Part shown: piece by piece, positions 7,161-14,067 of the stretch
Position numbering within the stretch: the stretch's first letter is position 1
Layout: every line of letters begins with the position of its first letter
Source of the DNA: Aquirufa sp.
GTDB taxonomy: Bacteria > Bacteroidota > Bacteroidia > Cytophagales > Spirosomataceae
NCBI GenBank assembly: GCA_030833145.1
Contig: JAURHT010000031.1
Coordinates: 1 to 16,848 of the forward strand
DNA length: 16,848 bases
Direction of reading: 5' to 3'
Position numbers and translations under genes: made by a program
The notes under the pieces: model-generated
Seen by the model: only the letters and a program-made list of their open reading frames with translations
Databases searched by the model: none
What the model was told of the DNA's origin: nothing

Positions 7161-8327
7161 ATGATAGAGACCATCATAATAGCTAGTATTTTTTTTGCAT
7201 TGGTGACAGTCTATTTGCTGATATTTCGAAAATATTCACACCAAATATATTCAGATGCCCTTTTGGCACTATTTCTTGTTGTATATGCCCTAAATATTGG
7301 ATCTTATTTGATAGTTGATTTTAAATGGTTGACAGAAGTACCTTTTTTGTATAAAGTTGCAGCACCGATAAGCTATTTAGCTCCTCCATTGGCTTATTTA
7401 TACGTTCGTTCCGTTCTTAAAAATGAAATTAAATTTCAAATCAATGACATGTGGCATTTTATGCCTGTTTTACTGGTTGCTATCAATTATTTGCCTGTTT
7501 ATCTTATGCCATTTGATGAAAAAGCAGTTTTGGTCGCTAGGGTAGTGGAAGACCCTTTTGGAGTGCTTTATGAGAAAGATGGCTTTTTGCCCCCTTATTT
7601 TCAGTTTGCTAAGCCAGTTCAATGTGTTTTATATTTTATTTTTCAGTGGCAATTATTAAATCGATTTAAACAAAACAAAATACTTACTTCATTTAATAAG
7701 CAAACCAAATTAGTCGTTCATTGGATTAAGGTGTTTAACATTTTAATTTCAACAACCGTTTTTTCGTTTTTACTTTTAGTTATTGTTCTTTTTATGGGGA
7801 TGGACCAAAAAGAAGCAAATCAAGATTTTGCTAGATTTTCAATGCTTCTATTGGCGATAAGTATATTGTATTTGAGTAGTTATTTGATATTAAATCCACA
7901 ACTTTTATTTGGTTTGCCTTATGTTAAAAATAGTCCGATAAGTAGTGCAAATGATGAGGTAAAAAATGCGAATGTTAAGGAAGATTTTGATAAAGAAGCA
8001 AAAGTAATTACGGATTATTTTGACAGAGAAAAACCTTATTTAACGCCGCAGCTCACTATCCGCGATGTGTCTGTTGCAGTCGATATTCCACTCCACGAAC
8101 TTTCTTTTATTTTGAATCGCTATTTTGAACTACGATTTACAGAGTTTGTAAATGGTTATCGCATTAAATACGTAGTTGAAAAAATCAAGGAGGGCTATCT
8201 AAATCAATATACGCAAGAAGCTTTGGCACTTGAAGCTGGTTTTAAAACCAAGCATGGATTTTATGACGCCTTTCGAAAAGTTCATTCCTGTACACCAGCT
8301 GAATTTGCTGAAAAGTACAGTATTTAG
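7161..8327 (+). CDS. Membrane-bound AraC-family transcriptional regulator (7TM-AraC type)
   Basis: Predicted regulator with a polytopic N-terminal sensor fused to an AraC-type DNA-binding domain. Residues 1-250 contain about seven hydrophobic helices (around 3-21, 33-52, 64-83, 97-115, 150-165, 190-214 and 226-246). A polar linker (255-285) leads to two helix-turn-helix units at about 290-388: the first around LTIRDVSVAVDIPLHELSFILNRYF, the second around TQEALALEAGFKTKHGFYDAFRKVHSCTPAEF, with the usual GF-x-FYDAF-type landmarks and the CTPAEF ending. This architecture is common in Bacteroidota and is presumed to transmit an envelope or extracellular signal to promoters near the membrane. Codon and base use is clearly AT-richer than in folP; one 60-base line I counted is 28% GC. 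The three exported-protein genes downstream on the same strand are the obvious candidate targets, by inference. Confidence 0.88.
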   Translation: MIETIIIASIFFALVTVYLLIFRKYSHQIYSDALLALFLVVYALNIGSYLIVDFKWLTEVPFLYKVAAPISYLAPPLAYLYVRSVLKNEIKFQINDMWHFMPVLLVAINYLPVYLMPFDEKAVLVARVVEDPFGVLYEKDGFLPPYFQFAKPVQCVLYFIFQWQLLNRFKQNKILTSFNKQTKLVVHWIKVFNILISTTVFSFLLLVIVLFMGMDQKEANQDFARFSMLLLAISILYLSSYLILNPQLLFGLPYVKNSPISSANDEVKNANVKEDFDKEAKVITDYFDREKPYLTPQLTIRDVSVAVDIPLHELSFILNRYFELRFTEFVNGYRIKYVVEKIKEGYLNQYTQEALALEAGFKTKHGFYDAFRKVHSCTPAEFAEKYSI

Positions 8328-8398
8328 TCGCCAGTTTATAAGTCCCGACTAAGCTACCTGTATTATATTCCTCTTTTGCTAGCTTTCATTTTACATTT

Positions 8399-8438
8399 AA
8401 GTACCACTTAACTTTTATTTATAGTTAGTGGACTTAAC
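8399..8438 (+). promoter_or_regulatory. Inverted and direct repeats in the leader of the surface-protein genes
   Basis: An imperfect inverted repeat pairs AAGT-CCACT-AAC (8399-8412, with two single-base bulges) with GTTAGTGGACTT (8424-8435) around an 11-base AT-rich loop. The same stretch has a direct repeat ACTTAAC at 8406-8412 and 8432-8438, 26 bp apart. It lies 9 bp before the ATG of the first cassette gene. It could be an operator for the upstream AraC-type regulator or a leader hairpin on the mRNA. Neither use is demonstrated. Confidence 0.35.
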
Positions 8439-8447
8439 TGATTTTTA

Positions 8448-8954
8448 ATGAAAGTACTTTTCCTAAGCTGCTGTTTACTTTTGATTCATTTGGCTGCGTT
8501 CTGTCAGTCAATTTCGCCTTATACGCTTAATTCTGGTGGGGGCTTTTCTACTGGTTTAGAATGGAGTTTAGGGGAGTCTGTTTCTATTGCGAGTTTTGTC
8601 AGTACTAGCCTTACCATAAACACAGGAGTTTTACAGCCTCAGGCAAATTTAGTGACGGCTATTTCAGAATTTCCTGCTTACCAATTTTCAAATCAAATAC
8701 TCATAGGTCCTAATCCGGTTGTTTCCTCTTTGCATCTTGATTTAGATTTATTGGAAGCCGGCGAACTTTCTTACGCCTTGGTTAATCTCTCAGGTGTAGA
8801 ACTTTATCGGCATGAAGCAGGGTTGGTTTTTGGCAATTACTCAGCAGAGCTCGTGATGGACAAATATGCTTCTGGAGCCTATTTTATCCTCTTTTTATTT
8901 AGGCCAATCTTAAGCGAAACTCGAACAGCAATATTCAAACTTATCAAACTATAA
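8448..8954 (+). CDS. Small exported protein consisting largely of a T9SS type A sorting domain
   Basis: Signal peptide at residues 1-19 (hydrophobic core 3-17, then CQS). Residues 20-62 form a short module (YTLNSGGGFSTGLEWSLGES, ending in TGVLQP) that I recognise from other small Bacteroidota secreted proteins. Residues about 80-168 match a type IX secretion sorting domain: the GPNPV opening at 86-90, LHLDLDLLEAGELSYALVNLSGVEL in the middle, then a YASGAYFILF strand and the basic KLIKL end. At 168 residues the cargo is barely larger than the export signal. The protein may be anchored or released at the surface and could accompany the large tail-fibre-like protein, whose gene starts 15 bp downstream and which itself has no such domain. 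Role unknown. Confidence 0.75.
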   Translation: MKVLFLSCCLLLIHLAAFCQSISPYTLNSGGGFSTGLEWSLGESVSIASFVSTSLTINTGVLQPQANLVTAISEFPAYQFSNQILIGPNPVVSSLHLDLDLLEAGELSYALVNLSGVELYRHEAGLVFGNYSAELVMDKYASGAYFILFLFRPILSETRTAIFKLIKL

Positions 8955-8969
8955 GCATTTATACTGAAG

Positions 8970-11900
8970 ATGAAATCCAAAGTTATACTTTCCTTTTTTC
9001 TGTTATTTGTAAGTCTAAGTACATTTGCTCAAATGGGACTTAATTTTCAAGGTGTTGCGCGTAATTCAAGCAATGCAATACTATCAAATCAGCTGGTAAA
9101 TCTAAGACTCAGCATATTGCAAGGAAGTTCAACGGGTACAGCTGAGTATACGGAGACTAGAAAGGTGACAACGAATGCTCAGGGATTATTTAACGTTGTA
9201 ATTGGAGATGCAAATGCGAGTTCATCAATAGGCGATTTTTCTACTATCAGCTGGAAGAATAATCCCAAATTTTTAAAGATTGAAATGGACCCCGCAGGAG
9301 GAACTAGTTTTACCTTATTGGGCACTACGCAATTTCAATATGTTGCTTACGCCCATTTTGCAAATAGTGTGGATGCCGCTAACATATCGGGCATTGTTCC
9401 CCTAGAAAAAGGAGGGACGGGTGTTTCAAGTTTAAATGCTTTGAAAACGTCGCTTGCCATTGAAAATAGCCTATCAACTAAAGTAGATAAGATTGCCGGA
9501 AAGGGTTTGTCGACCAATGACTACACCACAGCGGAAAAGACAAAATTGGAGGGGATTACTGGGACAAATACTGGGGATCAAGATTTAAGTGGTTATGCAA
9601 CCACAACAGCTTTGGCATTAAAAGTGAATAAAACGAAAGTAGACAGCAGTTTAGTTCTGAAAGCAACCATTTCCAAAGTAGATAGTGGTCTTGCCTTGAA
9701 GGTAGATAAGATCACAGGTAAAGGTTTATCCACCAATGATTATACAACGGCGGAAAAGACAAAATTGGCAGGCATTACTGGGACAAATACCGGTGATCAG
9801 GATTTAAGTGGCTTAGCCACTAATACGGCATTGGGTTTAAAGGCCAGCGCTGCAGATGTTACAGCGGGTTTAGCATTGAAGGAAAATGTTTCTAATAAAT
9901 CGATAGCAGCTGATTTAGGAGGTTTATCTCCTAGCGACGAATTATATCCATCCCAAAAGGCAGTAAAGGCATATATTGCTGCTAATAGTTCGTCTGGAGG
10001 AATTGCAGACGGAGGAATAAGCACGATAAAATTAGCGGATTTTGCAGTGACGGATGCAAAATTAGCTACTGGCATTAGTAAAGCAAAAGTGGGTTTAGGT
10101 GATGTTGAAAATGTTTCAATTAGTTCATGGGCTGGCACTAGCAGCTTAACAACTGTTGGCACTATTACTAGTGGTATTTGGAGTGGCACTGCTATATCTT
10201 TAAATAATGGAGGAACTGGTGCAAGTAACGCTGCTGCTGCAAGAGCAAATTTGGGATTAGTGATTGGTACCAATGTTCAAGCACCACTAACTGCTGGCAT
10301 AGATTATTTAACACCCACTGGAAGCGCTGCAGGATTAACTAATTTTCCAACACTAAATCAAAACACAACTGGCAATGCAGCTACTGCAACAATAGCAAGT
10401 ACTGCAACTACTGCAGGGAATATAACTGCCACAAGTAATAGCACACTATCTTCTTTGCCCAATTTAACAAGTGTTGGGACAATCAGTTCGGGCACTTGGA
10501 GTGGAACAGTCATTGATGTAGCTCATGGAGGAACAGGAACTTCGACTGTTAGTAATAACACTTTCTTTGCTGGTCCAATTGGAAGTAGTGGTGCCCCTAA
10601 TTTTAGAACGCTTAATGTTGCTGATATACCTGATCTTTCATCTAGATATATTTTAAATAATACATATCCATGGCAAATGCAGTCCGGTGATGTAACAACT
10701 ACTGGAGGTGCAATTTTTGGGAAAGATATTACAGTTGCAGGTCAAAGAATTGGAATTGGGGATGCTAATCAGGATCGATTGAATTTATTATTTGGACAAA
10801 AAAGTTTCGAATATTATATAAATAATTACAGTAGTACATTTGCTACTATGAATACCTCTATTGGTCCATATAGTCAATTAGGTAATTACGGTGGAAATAA
10901 AAATACATCTTTGGGGGCTTTTTCACTTGCAAACCTAAACGAGGGGGATAATAATACTGCTATTGGAGCTTATGCTTTTACTTCAAATATTTTAGATATT
11001 AATAATTATGATGATACTCAATACTTGCCATATGCAAATACTTACTCTAATACTGCTCTTGGTGCATACGCATTGTCGTTTCCTTCAGATATTAATAGTA
11101 TTAGTATAGAAAGATCACAAAACACAGCATTAGGTGCATATTCTTTATCATCACTTGATTATGGTAGTAATAATAATAATACAGCCATAGGCTTTAGAGC
11201 GGGTGCAAATTTATTAAGTGGTTCAAATAATATATTTATTGGTGATAATTCGCAAGCTACTTCTACAACTATTTCAAATCAAATTGTGATTGGGAATGCC
11301 TCTAATACCTCCTCTTATATTTATGGCGCATTAACAACATCAGGTAGAATTTCAAAAATGGTAACAGTCACATCTAACTACACCATATTGCCATCCGATG
11401 AAATTATATCTGCTAATTCAACCACTGCAATTAACGTCTATTTGCCATCTGCAGTTGGTATAGCTGGTAGGACTTATACAATTAAAAACATTAATACTGG
11501 TTCGGTAACAGTACGACCCTATTTTCAATTAATTGATGCCTCAAGCACCTATGTATTAGCCAACCGGTATAGTTTTGTTAAGCTTGTTAGCAATGGCACC
11601 ATATGGTTAGTTGTCGGACTAGATAATGTTTCCTATAGTGTAAGTGGGGGGCTTACTCTATCTGATTTAATGAGTTCAAATGTGAAAGCAAAAACATTTG
11701 AACTTACACAACCTAGTTCAATTAATTCCACAAGCACTACCACCTTAGATTTATCGACTGGAAATGTGCTTCAAGTAGTCTTAACTGGTTCTACCACACT
11801 TGCATTTACCAATCCCAAAATTGGTACCTATATTATCAAAATCAAACAAGATGCTACTGGGAATCGAACATTGAATTTCCCCACCATAAAATGGGCTGAT

Positions 11901-12002
11901 GCTGCTGTTCCTACTGTTACACCTACTGCCAATGCAGTAGATTTAATTACGATAATTTATGACGGTGTTGATTATTATGGATCTTGTTTACAAAACTTTT
12001 AA
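8970..12002 (+). CDS. Large exported tail-fibre-like protein
   Basis: Predicted secreted fibrous protein of 1010 residues; ligand unknown. Order: signal peptide 1-20; a Bacteroidota N-terminal module 21-135 (LNFQGVAR, then PAGGTSFTLLGTTQFQYVAYAHF); GGTG caps at 148, 414 and 520; two near-identical repeats at 171-220 and 244-293 containing KGLSTNDYTTAEKTKL; paired GTI-SG-WSGT segments at 397 and 503; a beta-roll-like zone of NTAIG/NTALG repeats at 645-777, seven in all; a domain at 798-886 ending SNGTIWLVVG; and a final domain at 905-1008 ending YDGVDYYGSC. The repeats and the last two domains are familiar from phage tail fibres. No S74 chaperone domain, T9SS sorting domain or membrane anchor is visible. 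Base composition shifts within the gene (counted lines: 43% GC at 9781, 22% at 10981), suggesting mosaic assembly. Confidence 0.8.
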   Translation: MKSKVILSFFLLFVSLSTFAQMGLNFQGVARNSSNAILSNQLVNLRLSILQGSSTGTAEYTETRKVTTNAQGLFNVVIGDANASSSIGDFSTISWKNNPKFLKIEMDPAGGTSFTLLGTTQFQYVAYAHFANSVDAANISGIVPLEKGGTGVSSLNALKTSLAIENSLSTKVDKIAGKGLSTNDYTTAEKTKLEGITGTNTGDQDLSGYATTTALALKVNKTKVDSSLVLKATISKVDSGLALKVDKITGKGLSTNDYTTAEKTKLAGITGTNTGDQDLSGLATNTALGLKASAADVTAGLALKENVSNKSIAADLGGLSPSDELYPSQKAVKAYIAANSSSGGIADGGISTIKLADFAVTDAKLATGISKAKVGLGDVENVSISSWAGTSSLTTVGTITSGIWSGTAISLNNGGTGASNAAAARANLGLVIGTNVQAPLTAGIDYLTPTGSAAGLTNFPTLNQNTTGNAATATIASTATTAGNITATSNSTLSSLPNLTSVGTISSGTWSGTVIDVAHGGTGTSTVSNNTFFAGPIGSSGAPNFRTLNVADIPDLSSRYILNNTYPWQMQSGDVTTTGGAIFGKDITVAGQRIGIGDANQDRLNLLFGQKSFEYYINNYSSTFATMNTSIGPYSQLGNYGGNKNTSLGAFSLANLNEGDNNTAIGAYAFTSNILDINNYDDTQYLPYANTYSNTALGAYALSFPSDINSISIERSQNTALGAYSLSSLDYGSNNNNTAIGFRAGANLLSGSNNIFIGDNSQATSTTISNQIVIGNASNTSSYIYGALTTSGRISKMVTVTSNYTILPSDEIISANSTTAINVYLPSAVGIAGRTYTIKNINTGSVTVRPYFQLIDASSTYVLANRYSFVKLVSNGTIWLVVGLDNVSYSVSGGLTLSDLMSSNVKAKTFELTQPSSINSTSTTTLDLSTGNVLQVVLTGSTTLAFTNPKIGTYIIKIKQDATGNRTLNFPTIKWADAAVPTVTPTANAVDLITIIYDGVDYYGSCLQNF
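9483..9609 (+). repeat. Intragenic repeat, copy 1 (219-bp period)
   Basis: Encodes residues 172-213 of the tail-fibre-like protein (VDKIAGKGLSTNDYTTAEKT onward). It is highly similar to 9702-9828; most differences are third-position or conservative changes. Confidence 0.85.
9702..9828 (+). repeat. Intragenic repeat, copy 2
   Basis: Encodes residues 245-286. It includes a 20-base block identical to copy 1 (GCGGAAAAGACAAAATTGG plus flank). The copies are offset by exactly 73 codons, so recombination between them would remove or add one unit in frame. Confidence 0.85.
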
Positions 12003-12003
12003 T

Positions 12004-12687
12004 ATGTACAAACTAGCTATTATTTTTTTATTTTTTTCCTATTATGCAAATTCGCAAGTAGTGCCCATAGGAACTATTATTATAGGGAAACGTTTGCCAA
12101 CTTTAAATACTAATAATAACCCAAATGAAGATAATCGTTCTGCTACATTATCAGGGAGCATTAAAATTAATGATTCAAAATTATCAATTATTGAAAATGG
12201 ATTTGTGGTATTATTAAGTTCAGATTCAAGAATTCCTGATGTATTTAACGCATCAAAATATAACGTAGGTGCTGGGAATGCTGATTTTAATATCACTATT
12301 AATAATTTTTCATCTAATACTTCATATAAATATCGTGCCTATGCAAAAAACAGCAAAGGCGAATATGCTTATTCCCAATTAATTACATTTACCACGTTTA
12401 CTGATTTCTGTGAAGTGAATCCATGTAAAAACGGGGCATCTTGCACTAGTTATTCTTACGGCCCTCTTTGTCATTGTACGGTAAGTTTTTGTGGTGATTG
12501 TTGCGCACAATTAGCAGATGATTATTGTCCTGGAGGAGGCGATAATTTATGTAATGCTTCCTTATATTCCCAACACAACAATAATTTAAAAATCATTAAA
12601 ATAAATGATAGAGTAGCAACAAGTTTTTCTTGGCAAAATTCCCAATTGAATACGAATCAAATATCAGTAAGTAAAATTGAAAAATGA
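12004..12687 (+). CDS. Exported fibronectin-like plus EGF-like protein
   Basis: The start at 12004 is one base after the stop of the previous gene. It yields 227 residues with a signal peptide at 1-17 (ending YYANS); a longer frame opens at 11959 but would bury this signal. Residues about 45-131 look like a Bacteroidota fibronectin-type domain: SATLSGSI, IIENGFVVLLSS, then SSNTSYKYRAYAKNSKGEYA and a closing ITFTT. Residues 136-163 follow EGF-like spacing: Cys136, 141, 147, 156, 158 and 163, with the KNGASC and CHC elements. Four further Cys (166, 167, 175, 183) give ten in total, consistent with disulfides formed outside the cytoplasm. There is no sorting domain or anchor at the C-terminus. 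It belongs to the same transcription unit as the tail-fibre-like protein and shares its AT-rich composition. Function unknown. Confidence 0.75.
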   Translation: MYKLAIIFLFFSYYANSQVVPIGTIIIGKRLPTLNTNNNPNEDNRSATLSGSIKINDSKLSIIENGFVVLLSSDSRIPDVFNASKYNVGAGNADFNITINNFSSNTSYKYRAYAKNSKGEYAYSQLITFTTFTDFCEVNPCKNGASCTSYSYGPLCHCTVSFCGDCCAQLADDYCPGGGDNLCNASLYSQHNNNLKIIKINDRVATSFSWQNSQLNTNQISVSKIEK

Positions 12688-12733
12688 ATGTAGGAAGTGA
12701 ATTTGACATTTATTTTAGGAGCAAAGAGCAGCA

Positions 12734-12768
12734 TTGAACTTTGAACTTTGCAATTTGAACTTTGAAAA
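12734..12768 (+). repeat. Degenerate heptad tandem repeat, right edge of accessory cassette
   Basis: Five consecutive 7-bp units: TTGAACT, TTGAACT, TTGCAAT, TTGAACT, TTGAAAA. The array fills most of the gap between the EGF-like gene and the convergent mogA. Unit length and copy number equal those of the array at 7118-7152, although the unit sequence differs. Confidence 0.85.
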
Positions 12769-12786
12769 TAGCCCTGTGGGCTATTT
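12766..12786. terminator. Probable bidirectional terminator hairpin
   Basis: A perfect 9-bp stem, AAATAGCCC and GGGCTATTT, closes a TGT loop. A-rich sequence precedes it and a short T run ends the plus-strand stem, so it could serve both convergent units. The mogA TAG stop (12783-12781) lies inside the right arm. The T tract is short, so efficiency is uncertain. Confidence 0.6.
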
Positions 12787-13296
12787 AGGCCTAAAAGCCT
12801 TCATATTCTCCTCCCTACACACTAAAAAAGGTCCACCAATTAGATCGATGCAATAGGGAATGGCTGGGAAAACAGCCTCTAGGCATTGTCTAATGGCCTT
12901 CGGCTTTCCAGGTAAATTCAAGATTAAGGTTTGGTTGCGAATACCGGCAGTCTGACGGCTTAGAATGGCCGTGGGAACATATTGCAAGCTTACAGAGCGC
13001 ATTAATTCGCCAAAACCTGGCATCATCTTTTGACAAACAGCTTCTGTCGCCTCAGGGGTGACATCGCGTAAAGCGGGGCCAGTTCCACCTGTTGTTATTA
13101 GTAGACAGACCTCATCTGACATTTCGATCATCTTCGCTTCGAGTTGATCTTGTTCGTCAGGTACGACGGCGTATACTACCTCAAAATCAGATTGCAGATA
13201 TTCTTTCAATAATTCGACCACGGCCTTGCCTGGAATATCTTCGTAGATACCCGCACTAGCCCGGTCGGACACATTAATTACGCCTATTTTGATCAT
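12781..13296 (-). CDS. mogA: Molybdopterin adenylyltransferase
   Basis: Activates molybdopterin by adenylylation before molybdenum insertion, in molybdenum cofactor synthesis. Starting at the ATG at 13296 gives 171 residues that open directly with the first strand, MIKIGVINVSDRASAGIYED; a frame 15 codons longer exists but would add a basic leader. Family motifs are SDRAS with Asp11, TTGGTGPALRDVTPEA at 68-83 with Asp78 and Glu82, and LNLPGKP at 127-132. The region DLIGG near residue 151 also fits the MoaB/MogA fold. MoaB (inactive in E. coli) shares this fold, so paralogue identity is likely rather than certain. The gene overlaps tcdA by 23 bp and is the last of the minus-strand operon, ending in a hairpin. 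No other cofactor-synthesis gene lies in the window. Confidence 0.85.
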   Translation of the reverse strand: MIKIGVINVSDRASAGIYEDIPGKAVVELLKEYLQSDFEVVYAVVPDEQDQLEAKMIEMSDEVCLLITTGGTGPALRDVTPEATEAVCQKMMPGFGELMRSVSLQYVPTAILSRQTAGIRNQTLILNLPGKPKAIRQCLEAVFPAIPYCIDLIGGPFLVCREENMKAFRPK

Positions 13297-14065
13297 TCTT
13301 TTTGGGTAATTTAAGTTTCTTCTCCATCGGGATTGGCTCATCTAAAAGATCACGAATGACGATGGATGCAACAACGCCTCCAAAGGCAGCTGGTAAATAA
13401 GAAATAGTTCCGTAGGCAGACTTTTTGAAGTTGCTGCCGTCTGTTAGGATAAGTGATTCGTCTTTGACTTTTTCCAAAGAGAAAACGGTCTTTATCCCTT
13501 TGCCTACACCCATTTTACGAATGCGTTTGCGGACTAAAGAAGCTAAATAGCATTCACGGGTATCAAATAAATCCGCTGTTCTGATTTTGGTAGGGTCCAT
13601 TTTGCCCCCAGCCCCCATGGAGCTAGCGATTTTAAATCCTAGGTCGTAAGCCGTTTTTAGTAAAGTGACTTTAGGCGTTACAGAGTCGATGCAGTCCATG
13701 ACGTAATCGAATTTATTTGTCTCAAGCAAGTTCTTCGCTTCTTCTGGGCTTAAAAATTGTTCGACTGAAGTTAATTCAAGGGCTGGATTGATGGCTAATA
13801 ATCGCTCGGCCATGATTTGAGCTTTGGAAACCCCATGGTTTGTCGCTAAAGCAGGTAGTTGTCTATTTCGATTAGTTGGATCCACTACGTCTCCATCGAC
13901 GATGGTCATTCGACCTACGCCAGAACGCGCGATGAATTCAGCGGCGAAGGAGCCTACGCCCCCTAATCCGACTACTAAAACGTGTGATTTTTGTAATTTA
14001 TCGATCCCTTCCGGTCCGATCAAGAGTTCAGAGCGGCTTAGCCAGCTTAGATCATTGTTTGGCAT
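13274..14065 (-). CDS. tcdA: tRNA threonylcarbamoyladenosine dehydratase (TcdA/CsdL, E1-like)
   Basis: Predicted to convert t6A37 of tRNA to the cyclic ct6A form in an ATP-dependent reaction. The E1/ThiF/MoeB-type adenylation fold is explicit: GLGGVGS nucleotide loop at 33-39, DGDVVDPTNRNRQ at 57-69 with Arg66 and Arg68, Lys81, and MDCIDS at 123-128 with Asp124 and Asp127. The ending resembles TcdA more than MoeB: a VRKRIRKMG segment near 177-185, then SYLPAAFGGVVASIVIRDLL, and no CxxC zinc pairs. The length of 263 residues agrees with TcdA. It follows the GT2 gene by 2 bp and overlaps mogA by 23 bp. The neighbouring mogA makes a molybdopterin-linked E1 role thinkable, but that would normally need MoeB features. 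Confidence 0.85.
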   Translation of the reverse strand: MPNNDLSWLSRSELLIGPEGIDKLQKSHVLVVGLGGVGSFAAEFIARSGVGRMTIVDGDVVDPTNRNRQLPALATNHGVSKAQIMAERLLAINPALELTSVEQFLSPEEAKNLLETNKFDYVMDCIDSVTPKVTLLKTAYDLGFKIASSMGAGGKMDPTKIRTADLFDTRECYLASLVRKRIRKMGVGKGIKTVFSLEKVKDESLILTDGSNFKKSAYGTISYLPAAFGGVVASIVIRDLLDEPIPMEKKLKLPKKNDQNRRN

Positions 14066-14067
14066 AA

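Noticed and set aside
8324..8352. TTAGTCG/CGACTAA inverted repeat as a terminator for the AraC-type gene
   Set aside because: The stem is only 7 bp with a 15-base loop and no following T run; too weak to call.
9797..10273. 158-codon open frame on the minus strand
   Set aside because: Antisense to the tail-fibre-like gene, Ala/Pro-rich shadow of its Gly/Ala/Thr codons, no recognisable domain and no start context.
8970..12002. Prophage or phage tail locus
   Set aside because: The protein has a Sec signal peptide and a Bacteroidota N-terminal module, and no capsid, terminase, tail tube, lysis or integrase gene lies nearby.
11959..12003. Earlier start for the EGF-like protein gene
   Set aside because: It would put 15 residues before a good signal peptide and lie within the end of the preceding gene; 12004 fits better.
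7118..12768. Insertion sequence or transposon
   Set aside because: The border arrays differ in sequence, and there is no transposase, terminal inverted repeat or target duplication that I can see.
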